From assembly GCA_964477195.1 (NCBI GenBank), contig CAYZCX010000003.1, positions 1-64,000 of the forward strand: a DNA stretch of 64,000 bases, read 5' to 3'. Below the pieces are notes generated by a model, which was given only the letters and a program-made list of their open reading frames with translations, made no database searches and had not been told where the DNA came from. Shown one piece after another: positions 24,883 to 34,488 of this stretch (positions are counted from its first letter, which is position 1; each line of letters begins with the position of its first letter). The translations under genes were made by a program, and so were the position numbers. The stretch is from JALRBM01 sp964477195. GTDB lineage: Bacteria; Patescibacteriota; Saccharimonadia; Saccharimonadales; Saccharimonadaceae.

Positions 24883-26284
24883 GAAAAAAGCGTTAGTCAA
24901 AAACACGCTTATTCTGGCTGTTGGAAAACTCTCGACTCAAATGGCTGCGCTTTTGTTGGTGCCACTTTATACGTTTTTCCTTTCTCCTGCAGAGTACGGT
25001 ATTGTTGATCTGGTCATTACGTATACCGTGTTATTAGCACCCGTACTGACTCTCCAGATGGAAATGGCGGTCTTTCGCTTCCTAGTCGATGTACGTTTAG
25101 ATGAAGGTCAAAAGAAACATATTATATCTAATACGATGCAAATTGTAATTGCGACAATTGCTATTTCGATTGTGGTATTTATGGTCGTTAATTTGTTGGT
25201 TGTGATTCCTTATGGAGGATTAATTCTTGGCATAGGTATAATGACAATGCTCTTTAATCTTTTTCTGCAGATTGCTCGAGGACTTGGTAGGAATAAAGAC
25301 TTTGCCGCAGTAAGCATTATTAGTGCACTGGCCAGTGTCGCTGCGGCCCTTGGATTCGTAGTTTATGCCAAACTGGGTATTGCGGGTGTTTTGGGAACTA
25401 TGTTGGTTTCACTAACACTTGGCACTGTTTACATTTTCTTTAGGCTCCATTTATATCGCTATATTACTTTTAGTAATCCGGACAATGTACTAAAAAAAGA
25501 ACTTGTTCAATACTCCCTACCACTTATCCCTAACGGAGTTTCATGGTGGGTGATTAGTCTTTTTGATAGGACTATTATTGCCATTTTCCTAGGCGTCACT
25601 TCCAATGGTATATATGCTGTGTCAAACAAATATGCCACGATCTTTACCAGCATCTTTTCAATATTCGGTATGTCATGGACTGAAGCGGCTTCTATTCACA
25701 TTAATGACAAAAAGAAAAATGTCTTCTTTTCGGATGTATTTAATATGAGTTTACGAGTTTTTGGTGCGCTAGGAATACTGCTGGTTGCAGTCTTGCCGTT
25801 GCTATTTGATTTTGCTATAGGTGAAGCTTATAAGGCGGCGTATCAATATATACCCATTCTGATTCTAGGTGCTTTTTTAAACGCGATAGTCGGATTGTAT
25901 AGTGCTATTTACGTCGCTCGAAAAATGACGAAACAAGTAATGACCACTTCACTTATCGCAGCGGCGATCAATATTATTATAAATTTTGCCCTCATCTCAC
26001 TCATCGGATTATACGCAGCAGCATTAGCTACCGCGCTTGCTTACGGCGCAATGGCAATATATCGTCACTATGATGTTAAAAAATATGTAGTCATTGATTA
26101 TGATAAAAGTCTTCTCTTCGTATTAACTGTTTTATATATAGGGGTAATATATGTTTACTATATTAATGCCGTATACCTAAACGTCATTAGTGTTGTGTTT
26201 GTAGTTATCATCTCGTTATTATTAAACAAAGTCCTTGTGCGAAAAATTTACGTAAAGGTAAGACAGAGGGCTGCGCGAGTCTAG
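24875..26284 (+). CDS. Wzx-type polysaccharide flippase (MOP superfamily)
   Basis: 469 residues, about fourteen transmembrane segments. N-terminal NTLILAVGKLSTQMAALLLVPLYTFFLSPAEYGIVDLV is typical of RfbX/Wzx proteins, and QYSLPLIPNGVSWWVISLFDR is the conserved start of the second half. Moves undecaprenyl-linked repeat units across the membrane for polymerisation. It completes the set needed for a Wzx/Wzy pathway (initiation, extension, flipping, polymerisation, length control, attachment). No O-antigen ligase is present, as expected for a Gram-positive-type envelope. Confidence 0.92.
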   Translation: MNKKKALVKNTLILAVGKLSTQMAALLLVPLYTFFLSPAEYGIVDLVITYTVLLAPVLTLQMEMAVFRFLVDVRLDEGQKKHIISNTMQIVIATIAISIVVFMVVNLLVVIPYGGLILGIGIMTMLFNLFLQIARGLGRNKDFAAVSIISALASVAAALGFVVYAKLGIAGVLGTMLVSLTLGTVYIFFRLHLYRYITFSNPDNVLKKELVQYSLPLIPNGVSWWVISLFDRTIIAIFLGVTSNGIYAVSNKYATIFTSIFSIFGMSWTEAASIHINDKKKNVFFSDVFNMSLRVFGALGILLVAVLPLLFDFAIGEAYKAAYQYIPILILGAFLNAIVGLYSAIYVARKMTKQVMTTSLIAAAINIIINFALISLIGLYAAALATALAYGAMAIYRHYDVKKYVVIDYDKSLLFVLTVLYIGVIYVYYINAVYLNVISVVFVVIISLLLNKVLVRKIYVKVRQRAARV

Positions 26285-26318
26285 TTCGGACTTCGATAAT
26301 TACAAAAAGAGGGAGCTA

Positions 26319-26708
26319 ATGGAAAACAAGTCAAAAATCAAAAAGAATCAAATTTTTCATAAACCAACCCCAGCGCTACTCGTGGCAACTTTCCTTCTCG
26401 TCGTCGCTGTAATTGTGGGGTTATGTTTTGTAACACAACCACAACGAAATGCTGCAAACTTCTGTAAGGTGGCTAAGGAGCAGAAGCCTGTATTGATAGG
26501 TGACGTTAGTTACGAAAAAAGACTCGACGCTTATAAAAAACTTGAGGCCGTCTCTCCTGACATTATAAGACCTGACGTTACAACTATCCGCAAGGGTTAT
26601 GAAGAGATCGTGAAGAATCCTTCAGATGCACTTAATGTAGGATTTGGAATGAGCGGAGCTGAAAATCGAAGAACAGACTATATTACTGCAAATTGTAAAG
26701 ACTTCTAA
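26319..26708 (+). CDS. Small single-pass membrane protein, unknown
   Basis: 129 residues: basic cytoplasmic N-terminus, one transmembrane segment (ALLVATFLLVVAVIVGLCFV), and an outer domain with two Cys (NFCKVAKEQ and TANCKDF) that could form a disulfide. I do not recognise a family. GAGGGAGCT precedes the ATG. It lies between the glycan cluster and the secretion cluster and could belong to either. Confidence 0.7.
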   Translation: MENKSKIKKNQIFHKPTPALLVATFLLVVAVIVGLCFVTQPQRNAANFCKVAKEQKPVLIGDVSYEKRLDAYKKLEAVSPDIIRPDVTTIRKGYEEIVKNPSDALNVGFGMSGAENRRTDYITANCKDF

Positions 26709-26820
26709 TTTTTTACCATAAGCATATTAAAGTATATCCTCCGCTTATTACTAGCCTTTTAATAATTAATTAATAACCTTTTGTTAAGCTTAATTTAATA
26801 TCTTATGTAGGGAGATCACA
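26709..26820 (+). promoter_or_regulatory. AT-rich spacer with candidate promoter of the secretion cluster
   Basis: TTGTTA, 17 bases, TATGTA occurs shortly before GGGAGATCACA and the GTG start of the pilin gene. No terminator with a clear stem is seen after the upstream gene. Confidence 0.4.
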
Positions 26821-27156
26821 GTGAGGAATATCCGTAACCTTGCCTTAACTATTGCAGTGGTGGGCATGGTGGCATTATTTAATGCAGACGTAGCCTTCGC
26901 CGTAGATGGCGCGGCGCAAACACAAGTTTTTATAAATAACATAGTTAAAACTATGGTTGGTATTGCAGGTGCCGTCGCTGTCGTCTATATGGTAATAGGC
27001 GGATTTCACTACATTACGAGTGCCGGACACCCAGAGAAGCTTGAAAAAGCCAAGAAAACGCTCTTATATTCAGGGGTTGGGCTAGGAATTGTCCTTGTTG
27101 CGTATACCATCGTGGATTTCGTTTCCGGTATGGTCCGGTCGGCTTTCGGGGGTTAG
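26821..27156 (+). CDS. VirB2/TrbC-like type IV secretion pilin
   Basis: 111 residues starting with GTG, Shine-Dalgarno GGGAGA upstream. Signal peptide (LALTIAVVGMVALFNADVAFA) followed by a short outer stretch and two transmembrane segments, the usual VirB2 layout. The loop after the first segment reads FHYITSAGHPEKLEKAKKTL, repeated almost exactly in the next gene. VirB2 proteins form the extracellular pilus or channel of type IV secretion systems. Confidence 0.8.
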   Translation: MRNIRNLALTIAVVGMVALFNADVAFAVDGAAQTQVFINNIVKTMVGIAGAVAVVYMVIGGFHYITSAGHPEKLEKAKKTLLYSGVGLGIVLVAYTIVDFVSGMVRSAFGG

Positions 27157-27159
27157 TAT

Positions 27160-28587
27160 ATGTCCCAAATCCTAAGTTTACTTGCGGATGCACAGACCGC
27201 TTCTGAAACGCTGAAATCTGGTATTTCACCCCTATTCTCTACCATGCTAACCCTTGCATCTTTTTTATGTGTATTCTTTATGGTCTTTGGTGGTTATTAC
27301 TATATGACAAGCGCTGGTAACCCCGAGAAGCTTGAACGGGCGAAAAAGACGCTGCGAAGTGCCTTTACAGGCCTTGTGATCATTCTTGGCGCAGGGGCAC
27401 TAGTTGCAATCATGCACAACGCATATACATCGAAGCCTATTAGTTCGACGCAAGTCACGACTCAACAGCCAAAAATAGATGCGTCGGTTAGTATCGGTGA
27501 CGTAGTTAACGAGGCGATAGGAGGTTTCATTAAGGGGGTGGTAAATTCAGTCGGAAAACCTATTATCGACATGCTTAAACAGCTCACAACCGCAACTCCA
27601 CTGATGGCTCAAAACGGCGCGGTATTCAATCTCTGGATGGTGACAGTGGCAATTGCCGATGTATTGTTTCTGCTCGTTGTAGGTTTAATTGGTTTTAGAG
27701 TAATGAGCGCGTCAGTGATCGGATTTGAAGATGTCGACATTCGCTCACTGATACCCCAAATCATTCTGAGTTTTATCATCGCGAATATTTCAATTTTTGC
27801 TATCGATGCAATCATCACAGTTTCAAACGCCATGATCCAGGCACTACTGGTCGGAATGTCAAACGACATTATTTGGACAGCCTTGGGTGGACTTATCATA
27901 AGTTCTGCTACGGTAAATATTGGAATTCTTCTATTTATTGCTATAGCGGTTATTTTGGCTGTGATGCTACTTATCTATTATCTTAAGCGTCTTATCATTC
28001 TCTATGTAGGAGCTGTTTTATCGCCACTTATCATCTTACTGTGGCTACTTCCGATCTTCCGAGATTTCGCTGTTTCATCGATAAAGATGTATATAACAAC
28101 GATTTTTGTGTTGTTTGTACAGGTGGTTGTCTTGATGTTGGCTGTTTCTTTATTCTCTGGCTTGATTCGGGGCGAAGACAATCCTTTTGTGACGGCACTT
28201 CTTGCAATTGCCGCACTTTCAGTGTTGCTTTCGACAAATAGAACTATGAATCAATTAACAATGATAAGCACGGGCGGACAAGGCATGCGAAAGCTCGGCA
28301 GTACATTCATTCGAGGTATGAGCCACGTCGCAACTTCTATTAAACAACCGGGAGCTGTGAAACCTCCTGTGCATGTATCTCGCACAAGCAGTATACCTAT
28401 AAGGAACGCGCAATCGCCTATGGTTGCGAGGAGCGGGGCTATTCCTCTGGAGATTAAAACTTCCACCTTGAAGGCATCTAACTCAGTAGGCAAGAGAGTC
28501 TCTGCTTTTCATGAGGAAATTCTAGCCGACAATACAAAGCCCGGTGTCACAGTGAGAAAAGCACCCCGTCCAAAAGGAGGAAAATAA
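27160..28587 (+). CDS. VirB6/TrbL-like membrane protein with an N-terminal pilin-like module
   Basis: 475 residues. The first 95 resemble the VirB2-like protein just upstream: two membrane segments around YYYMTSAGNPEKLERAKKTL. The remainder is a polytopic region (about 150-390) with a long central loop and five or more transmembrane segments like VirB6/TrbL channel components, then a Pro/Lys-rich cytoplasmic tail (VRKAPRPKGGK). VirB6 is part of the inner-membrane translocation channel. Three bases after the pilin stop and overlapping the next ATG by one base, so co-expressed. Confidence 0.78.
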   Translation: MSQILSLLADAQTASETLKSGISPLFSTMLTLASFLCVFFMVFGGYYYMTSAGNPEKLERAKKTLRSAFTGLVIILGAGALVAIMHNAYTSKPISSTQVTTQQPKIDASVSIGDVVNEAIGGFIKGVVNSVGKPIIDMLKQLTTATPLMAQNGAVFNLWMVTVAIADVLFLLVVGLIGFRVMSASVIGFEDVDIRSLIPQIILSFIIANISIFAIDAIITVSNAMIQALLVGMSNDIIWTALGGLIISSATVNIGILLFIAIAVILAVMLLIYYLKRLIILYVGAVLSPLIILLWLLPIFRDFAVSSIKMYITTIFVLFVQVVVLMLAVSLFSGLIRGEDNPFVTALLAIAALSVLLSTNRTMNQLTMISTGGQGMRKLGSTFIRGMSHVATSIKQPGAVKPPVHVSRTSSIPIRNAQSPMVARSGAIPLEIKTSTLKASNSVGKRVSAFHEEILADNTKPGVTVRKAPRPKGGK

Positions 28588-29081
28588 TGAGAATCTCGAT
28601 TGTACCCGCACAAGTCACGACAGTTGAAGATAAGATTGCCGGTAACGTCTCTATCCAACAGGCGATGCTACTTGGTACCCCTATCATATGCGGTTTTATT
28701 ATCGCGCTCGTTTTTTCACCTTCGGGGCTATTTGTTACATATAAAATTACTATTATGCTAGTGCTATTCGTAATCTGTGGTTCTCTTGCAGTCCGCATTA
28801 AGGACAAGATAATTGCGAAGTGGCTCAAGCTGCTCCTCATTTATTATGCTCGGCCTCTTTACTATGTTTACGATAAGAATTCGACATACTTGCGTAACCA
28901 CGAAGAGCAGGAAATTGTCATCGAGTCTATTAAAGAGGTACGACCTGTTAAGAAACCAATTCATATTTCGCCTAAAGAATTTATCAGGCTCGAACAATTT
29001 GCAACCGATGTTCGTGCTGACATGAAGTTCGAAGTTGGCAAGAAAGGAGAACTCAATGTTCGTGTTACCGAAGTTAAGTAA
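28587..29081 (+). CDS. PrgI/VirB3-like membrane protein
   Basis: 164 residues with two close membrane segments (about 28-70) after MRISIVPAQVTTVEDKIAGNVSIQQ, the layout of PrgI family proteins that act as the VirB3 equivalent in Gram-positive type IV secretion. The C-terminal half is cytoplasmic and charged (EFIRLEQFATDVRADMKFEV). It overlaps the next gene by 26 bases in another frame, including that gene's Shine-Dalgarno and start. Confidence 0.75.
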   Translation: MRISIVPAQVTTVEDKIAGNVSIQQAMLLGTPIICGFIIALVFSPSGLFVTYKITIMLVLFVICGSLAVRIKDKIIAKWLKLLLIYYARPLYYVYDKNSTYLRNHEEQEIVIESIKEVRPVKKPIHISPKEFIRLEQFATDVRADMKFEVGKKGELNVRVTEVK

Positions 29082-29670
29082 AAAAGGTTCATCACGTCGC
29101 CAAATTGCGGTAAAGGGTGTTGAAGACAGTGTACTCATCCTCCCAGATAATGAATACCGAATCATTATAGAAACCTCATCGATTAACTTTCATCTAATGA
29201 GCGAGGACGAGCAGGATGCCATCGTAGATATTTACCGCGCGTTTCTTAACTCACTCTCGTTCTCGGTTCAAATCGTACAGAAGGTTCGGGCGCTTGATCT
29301 TGATGACTATCTTCAGAGTTTCGAAGCGAAGAAGGAAAACGAAATGGTTGACGTGTACAAAAATCAGATCGATAGTTACACAAAATATGTTAAATCACTC
29401 GTAAAGACTAATAAGATTCTGTCTCGTCAGTTCTATGTAGTTATCCCTTATCGAACGAAAGGCAAAGAAAGTCTAGAGGTGGCTCGTGAGCAATTAGCCA
29501 ATCGTCTTGCTATCGCAGAAAAAGGTCTCGGCAACGTCGGCATCAAAACACGCCTACTAAACAGTCTTGAATTACTCGATCTTTTTTACAGCTCGTACAA
29601 TGCAACAGATGCAAAGCAACAACCCCTTACACAACAAACTATTGATCTATTGCAGAAGAATTACTTTTAA
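29056..29670 (+). CDS. VirB4/TraC N-terminal-like protein (split accessory domain)
   Basis: 204 residues, predicted soluble. It resembles the N-terminal non-ATPase region of VirB4/TraC proteins as a separate polypeptide: IAVKGVEDSVLILPDNEYRIIIETSSINFHLMSEDEQDAIVDIYRAFLNSL, a helical middle, and SRQFYVVIPYRTK. Start at 29056 because AAAGGAGAA lies just upstream. Ten bases before the ATPase gene, fitting a two-part VirB4. Confidence 0.75.
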   Translation: MFVLPKLSKKGSSRRQIAVKGVEDSVLILPDNEYRIIIETSSINFHLMSEDEQDAIVDIYRAFLNSLSFSVQIVQKVRALDLDDYLQSFEAKKENEMVDVYKNQIDSYTKYVKSLVKTNKILSRQFYVVIPYRTKGKESLEVAREQLANRLAIAEKGLGNVGIKTRLLNSLELLDLFYSSYNATDAKQQPLTQQTIDLLQKNYF

Positions 29671-29679
29671 AGAGTTGTC

Positions 29680-31431
29680 ATGAATTTTGTAAACCCCTTT
29701 ACCAAACTCAAAGAAATCCAGCGTGAGCGTGAAGCGAGACCCAAGCAGCATACCCTTTCTTTCGGCGACCAGGATCCGATGGATATTATTTCTTATGCAG
29801 GGATGAAAGAACAGCCCGATCACCTGGTAATTGACGGTCAATACCGCCGGACAATATTTCTATCCGGCTATCCATTTACCGCCGAGGTTGGTTGGCTAGA
29901 TCCACTTACTCATCTGAATCATGACATCGATGTGTCGTATCATATCGAGCAGGCCGACTCGAACGAAGCACTGAAGAAGCTAGAGAAGAAAATCACTCAA
30001 TTAGAGTCAATGAAGCGCTCAAGGCTCCGAGATGGCGGCATTATCGGTTCTGAAATTACCGACCCGCTCGATTCGGCCACGGAACTACGCGATGCTATCC
30101 GGCGCGGGCAGCAAAAGCTGTTCCATGTTTCAATCTACGCTACGCTCATTGCTGACTCACTGGAAGAATTAAACGACATTACAAATAGTCTCAAATCTTC
30201 TCTAAGCGCTCGCTTGTTCTACATTAAAACAGCACAGTATCAGCAAGTCGAAGGCCTGCAGTCCACACTTCCTCGTGGTGAGAATATGCTTGCGCAGCGC
30301 CGTAATCTTGATAGTGAAACCGCTGCCCTAACTTTTCCGTTTGTATCCTCCGAGCTCGTTCAGTCAGATGGTATTCTTTACGGTGTTAATAATTCAAATA
30401 ACTCACTGGTGATCATCGATCGTTTCAGCTTACATAACGCAAACAGCATCACATTTGCCCAATCTGGAAGTGGAAAGAGCTACACTTCAAAAGTTGAAAT
30501 ATTGCGACAACTTATGCAAGGCACAAAAGTTATAGTTATTGACCCTGAACGCGAATACGAAAACTTAGCTATATCGGTTGAAGGTACATATATAAAAATT
30601 TCCGAAGAGTCTGATCAGAAAATCAATCCGTTTGACCTTTCAACTACATCGCGCACCGACACGCAACTTGTCCAGCATACCCAGGAGCTAATAAAAGTAA
30701 TCTCAATGATGGCAGGCAAGCTATCGGATTCTGAACGATCGGCGTTAGACAGAGCAATTCTAGCAACCTACAAGTTTAAAGGAGGAAAAACTCCTGTCTT
30801 AAAAGACTTGTATATGATTCTACAAGAGGCAAAAGAATTCGATCTATGTAAACGTTTAGATATGTATGTTTCGGGTTCGTTGGCGAATGTCTTTAACCAG
30901 CAAACTAATATCGATTTGAATAACCGTTTAATCGTATTTGATATCAACGATCTACACGAAGATATGCGTCCGCTCATGATGGTAATCATTGCAAATTTCG
31001 TCCAAAATGTCGTTAAACTGAAGCCCCAACGACGCTTATTAGTAATCGACGAAGGATGGATGCTTCTTCAGCACGAGGATAGCGCAAAGTTCGTAGCGGG
31101 ACTAGTACGCCGCGCTCGCAAGTACGGCCTTGGTGTCTCACTCATTACGCAGCAGGCCAATGACTTCCTTTCAGATAATTACGGTCGAGCAATTGCCTCG
31201 CAGAGTTCACTACGTATTCTTATGCGTCAGGACACGACAACTATCGAGCAGGTAACGCGAGAGTTCCGACTAAGCGACTATGAAAAATCGTATCTTCTCA
31301 CAAGCGATAAAGGTGATGCGTTGATCATCGCCGATCAGCAACATGTTTCGCTCCATGTCACCGCTTCCGAAGAAGAACATCCCCTTATTACGACTAATCC
31401 CTTGGAGACGCTCGCCAAGCGGGACGACTAA
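29680..31431 (+). CDS. VirB4-type secretion ATPase
   Basis: 583 residues. Energises pilus assembly and substrate transfer at the inner face of the membrane. Walker A FAQSGSGKSYTSK near residue 263, IDPEREYENLA after it, Walker B RLLVIDEGWMLLQ near 455, and SLITQQANDFLS with the sensor Gln. N-terminal part carries the usual VirB4 receptor-like region (YRRTIFLSGYPFTAEVGWL). No transmembrane segment. Clear family member. Confidence 0.93.
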   Translation: MNFVNPFTKLKEIQREREARPKQHTLSFGDQDPMDIISYAGMKEQPDHLVIDGQYRRTIFLSGYPFTAEVGWLDPLTHLNHDIDVSYHIEQADSNEALKKLEKKITQLESMKRSRLRDGGIIGSEITDPLDSATELRDAIRRGQQKLFHVSIYATLIADSLEELNDITNSLKSSLSARLFYIKTAQYQQVEGLQSTLPRGENMLAQRRNLDSETAALTFPFVSSELVQSDGILYGVNNSNNSLVIIDRFSLHNANSITFAQSGSGKSYTSKVEILRQLMQGTKVIVIDPEREYENLAISVEGTYIKISEESDQKINPFDLSTTSRTDTQLVQHTQELIKVISMMAGKLSDSERSALDRAILATYKFKGGKTPVLKDLYMILQEAKEFDLCKRLDMYVSGSLANVFNQQTNIDLNNRLIVFDINDLHEDMRPLMMVIIANFVQNVVKLKPQRRLLVIDEGWMLLQHEDSAKFVAGLVRRARKYGLGVSLITQQANDFLSDNYGRAIASQSSLRILMRQDTTTIEQVTREFRLSDYEKSYLLTSDKGDALIIADQQHVSLHVTASEEEHPLITTNPLETLAKRDD

Positions 31432-31434
31432 CTA

Positions 31435-32061
31435 ATGCAGTACATCCGGATAGCAACTACTCTTTACTCTTTCCGACGAGAAATCAGCGCTGTTATCGGT
31501 GTACTTGCAGCACTTATTATCTTGCCCATATTCGCTGTCATTGGCCTACTTAACAGCGGCGTTCAGGGCGCCTCTGATGCATTAGTTTCCGTTGATCCCG
31601 TAACTCATAAAGTTGAGGTGCGCGACGCCAAGGGCGGCCTTATAACTACTATGGACGCCACAACAACATGGCCGATCAAAGGTGTGGTCACTCAAGAGTT
31701 CGGACACCCTAATCCACCGTATCAGGCAGCTCATTCGGGCATAGATATAGATGGCGGCTTTGGATCTTCGGTAACAGTATTCATGCAGGGTAAAGTTATT
31801 AAGGTTGGCGACAATGTTCTCGCAGGTTGCGGATCGCATTGTGTGATTGTTGACCACGGTTTTGGGATTAATTCAATCTATGCTCATATGTCGGCACATA
31901 AGGTGCAAGTCGGACAGACAGTTAAGCCTGGTGATGTGATTGGTCAGGAAGGTGCGGAGGGATGGGCTGAGGGAGCTCATCTTCACTTTGAAATACAGAT
32001 CGTTCATATTCCTGTGAATCCACGAGCCTTTATGATCGGCAACCCACCACCGAGGAGTTAA
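31435..32061 (+). CDS. M23 peptidase with N-terminal membrane anchor (secretion-cluster murein hydrolase)
   Basis: 208 residues. One membrane segment (about 20-42), then an M23/LytM metallopeptidase domain: AAHSGIDIDGG (HxxxD zinc ligands), GSHCVIVDHGFGINSIYAHM, and GAHLHFEI (HxH). LytM enzymes cut peptide cross-links of peptidoglycan; inside a type IV secretion operon this would open the wall for the channel, as VirB1 does elsewhere. Catalytic residues are intact. Four bases after the VirB4 stop. Confidence 0.9.
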   Translation: MQYIRIATTLYSFRREISAVIGVLAALIILPIFAVIGLLNSGVQGASDALVSVDPVTHKVEVRDAKGGLITTMDATTTWPIKGVVTQEFGHPNPPYQAAHSGIDIDGGFGSSVTVFMQGKVIKVGDNVLAGCGSHCVIVDHGFGINSIYAHMSAHKVQVGQTVKPGDVIGQEGAEGWAEGAHLHFEIQIVHIPVNPRAFMIGNPPPRS

Positions 32062-32065
32062 ATAT

Positions 32066-34429
32066 ATGGAAAATGTCTTAAGATCAATCGGTAGCAGCGA
32101 AACGATGATGACTTACCTTGTGGTCGCCATCATAGTACTTGTGACTGTGCTCCTTTTTATGGTAGCTATCCGTTTTGCCGATCTTAAAAGAGTTTATCGA
32201 CAACAGAAGATCTTCATTGAAGTAACACCCCCGCACGAAACAAGTAAGACCCCTGAGGCGATGGAGCAGCTGTTTAACATTCTATACAGCGATAGCGCGA
32301 CCCAGAAATTTCGACACAAACTCTTGCGCCGCAATAATGTTTTCTCTCTTGAAGTGACCTCTACACGCAGTGATGGTGTACGGTATGTGATTGGGACAAG
32401 CGAACGCGAAGCAGATTCAGTCGAGCGTAGCATTGCCGCATTTCTTAGTCACTCACGAGTAAAGCGAATCGATGATCCGTTACTTAGGAAGAATGCCTTC
32501 ACGAAGGTAAAAGAATTCAAACAGACGAAGCATTTTGCGTTACCAATTCGGACATTAGCTACATTCAATCAGCACGACCCGATTGCATACATTACAGGAG
32601 CTATGAATAGACTTTCCGATGGTGAGCAGGTGACACTACAGGTCATCGTCTTCCCAGCCCGTATTCGCAATATGGCAGCAATCGTTGATCGTTATCACGA
32701 GTTTTACAAAGTGTCGGATGCGACCCACAACAAGGGCTACGGCCATCTTTTTCGAGCCGAACTTCGTGTTCGCGTTGTCTCCTCTAGCTCAAAGGCTAAA
32801 GAAGAGCGTCTACACGGTATTGAATCTGCCATAGCATCATACAGTATTCCAAAAGTTCAGAGCTTAAAGACTCGCTATAACTTCCCGCAAACCTTACGCG
32901 GACGCTTCCGCGAATGGTCGTTTACTCATCGTATGCCATCGTTACTAGCGCGAAACTCTAATGTATTCTCTTCACTGGAACTTGCAAACCTCTATCACTT
33001 CCCAGCAAGTAATACGAGAGCAGACAATCTTGTGGTATCTTTGAGTCGCACCTTAGCGCCACCTCTATCGATTATTAATAATACTGATTACGATATTGTT
33101 CTGGGACGGAACTTTCACCGGGGTATCTATACTGATATCGGCTTAACCGCCAAAGAACGAGAGAAGCACGTCTTTATTGTCGGTGGTACGGGAAATGGTA
33201 AGACGACAATGCTTGAATATGGCCTTATTCAAGATATTCAGAATGGTAAAGGCGTTGCTATTGTTGATCCGCACGGCGATCTAGCAGAATCGCTTCTAAG
33301 TTCAATTCCAGAAGAGCGCGAAAAGGATGTCATTTACTTTAACCCTGATGATCTCTCATATCCGATCGGCCTTAATCTATTAGAACTCACACCTGGACTT
33401 GACGAAGAAGATGCGCTACGCGAACGTGACCTTGTAACCGAATCTGTTATTTCGATATTCCGCAAGATATTCTCTGAAGACGACAGCGGCGGCCACCGTA
33501 TCGAATATGTTCTTCGAAATGCCATTCATACTGCTCTAACGGTAGATGATGCAACTTTGTTTACTATCTATAACCTACTCAATGACCCGACATACCGAAA
33601 GAAAGTTGTAGCTAGTCTTGAGAATAAAGATCTTAAAAACTTCTGGCGCAATGAAATGGGCAAAGCTGGCGGCATGCAACAGGTGAAGATGGTAGCAGGC
33701 ATCACGGCAAAGATCGGACGCTTTCTCTTTTCCGCTTCAGCGAAGCGTATCCTAGAGCAACCAAGGTCTACCATTAATTTCGATGAGATTCTTAATGGCA
33801 AAATTCTTATTTGTAATTTCTCAAAAGGTTTGGTCGGAGAAGATACGTCAGAGCTGTTCGGCATCGCCGTTCTTGCAAGGCTACAGCTGGCCGCCCTGTG
33901 TCGCGCTCGCCTTCCGCAGAATGAGCGTATTCCTTTCTATCTATATGTCGATGAGTTTCAAAACTTTGCGACACCATCATTCACACAAATGCTATCTGAA
34001 GCTCGTAAATACAAGCTTTTCCTCACTATGGCGGAACAGAGTACTTCCCAGCAGAAGGATCACTTAATGGTAGATGTGATTTTAGCCAATGTTGGCACTG
34101 TAATAAGCTTTAGATCGGGCAATCCCTCTGATGAAAAGATGCTATTGCCATACTTCAAGCCATATTTAGAAGACGGTGACATTGCAAGCTTGCCTTCGTT
34201 TAATTTCTACATACGAATTACGGCAGTGAGGATTGAGGAGGCATTTTCGGGTGAGACGATAGTATCTACGTATAGTTCAAACGCCGACAGTGTTAGAGAA
34301 GTTATCAAAATCTCAAGAAAGAACTATGCCATGAAGTTTGGCGCCAAGCAACGTGCGCCAAAAGTAAAAAGATTAAGAAAAGACTCTACGGAGCTACGAT
34401 CTAGAAATAGCCTAAAACTACCCAATTAA
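32066..34429 (+). CDS. VirD4/TraD-like coupling ATPase
   Basis: 787 residues. Coupling protein that brings substrates (DNA or protein) to the channel. A membrane segment at about 12-33 anchors it, a long N-terminal region follows, then Walker A IVGGTGNGKTTMLEYG near 373, AIVDPHGDLAESLL, Walker B YLYVDEFQNFATPSF near 626, and MAEQSTSQQ. The C-terminus is basic (KQRAPKVKRLRKDS). Last gene of the cluster, followed by a terminator. No relaxase is found in the window, so protein export or DNA uptake are alternatives to conjugation. Confidence 0.9.
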   Translation: MENVLRSIGSSETMMTYLVVAIIVLVTVLLFMVAIRFADLKRVYRQQKIFIEVTPPHETSKTPEAMEQLFNILYSDSATQKFRHKLLRRNNVFSLEVTSTRSDGVRYVIGTSEREADSVERSIAAFLSHSRVKRIDDPLLRKNAFTKVKEFKQTKHFALPIRTLATFNQHDPIAYITGAMNRLSDGEQVTLQVIVFPARIRNMAAIVDRYHEFYKVSDATHNKGYGHLFRAELRVRVVSSSSKAKEERLHGIESAIASYSIPKVQSLKTRYNFPQTLRGRFREWSFTHRMPSLLARNSNVFSSLELANLYHFPASNTRADNLVVSLSRTLAPPLSIINNTDYDIVLGRNFHRGIYTDIGLTAKEREKHVFIVGGTGNGKTTMLEYGLIQDIQNGKGVAIVDPHGDLAESLLSSIPEEREKDVIYFNPDDLSYPIGLNLLELTPGLDEEDALRERDLVTESVISIFRKIFSEDDSGGHRIEYVLRNAIHTALTVDDATLFTIYNLLNDPTYRKKVVASLENKDLKNFWRNEMGKAGGMQQVKMVAGITAKIGRFLFSASAKRILEQPRSTINFDEILNGKILICNFSKGLVGEDTSELFGIAVLARLQLAALCRARLPQNERIPFYLYVDEFQNFATPSFTQMLSEARKYKLFLTMAEQSTSQQKDHLMVDVILANVGTVISFRSGNPSDEKMLLPYFKPYLEDGDIASLPSFNFYIRITAVRIEEAFSGETIVSTYSSNADSVREVIKISRKNYAMKFGAKQRAPKVKRLRKDSTELRSRNSLKLPN

Positions 34430-34448
34430 GTCTTCATCCATACAAAAA

Positions 34449-34477
34449 AAGGAGCCTAAAGCTCCTTGATGTTTATT
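34449..34477 (+). terminator. Terminator of the type IV secretion operon
   Basis: AAGGAGC pairs with GCTCCTT around CTAAA, followed by GATGTTTATT. Confidence 0.7.
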
Positions 34478-34488
34478 GCGAAGTAGCC

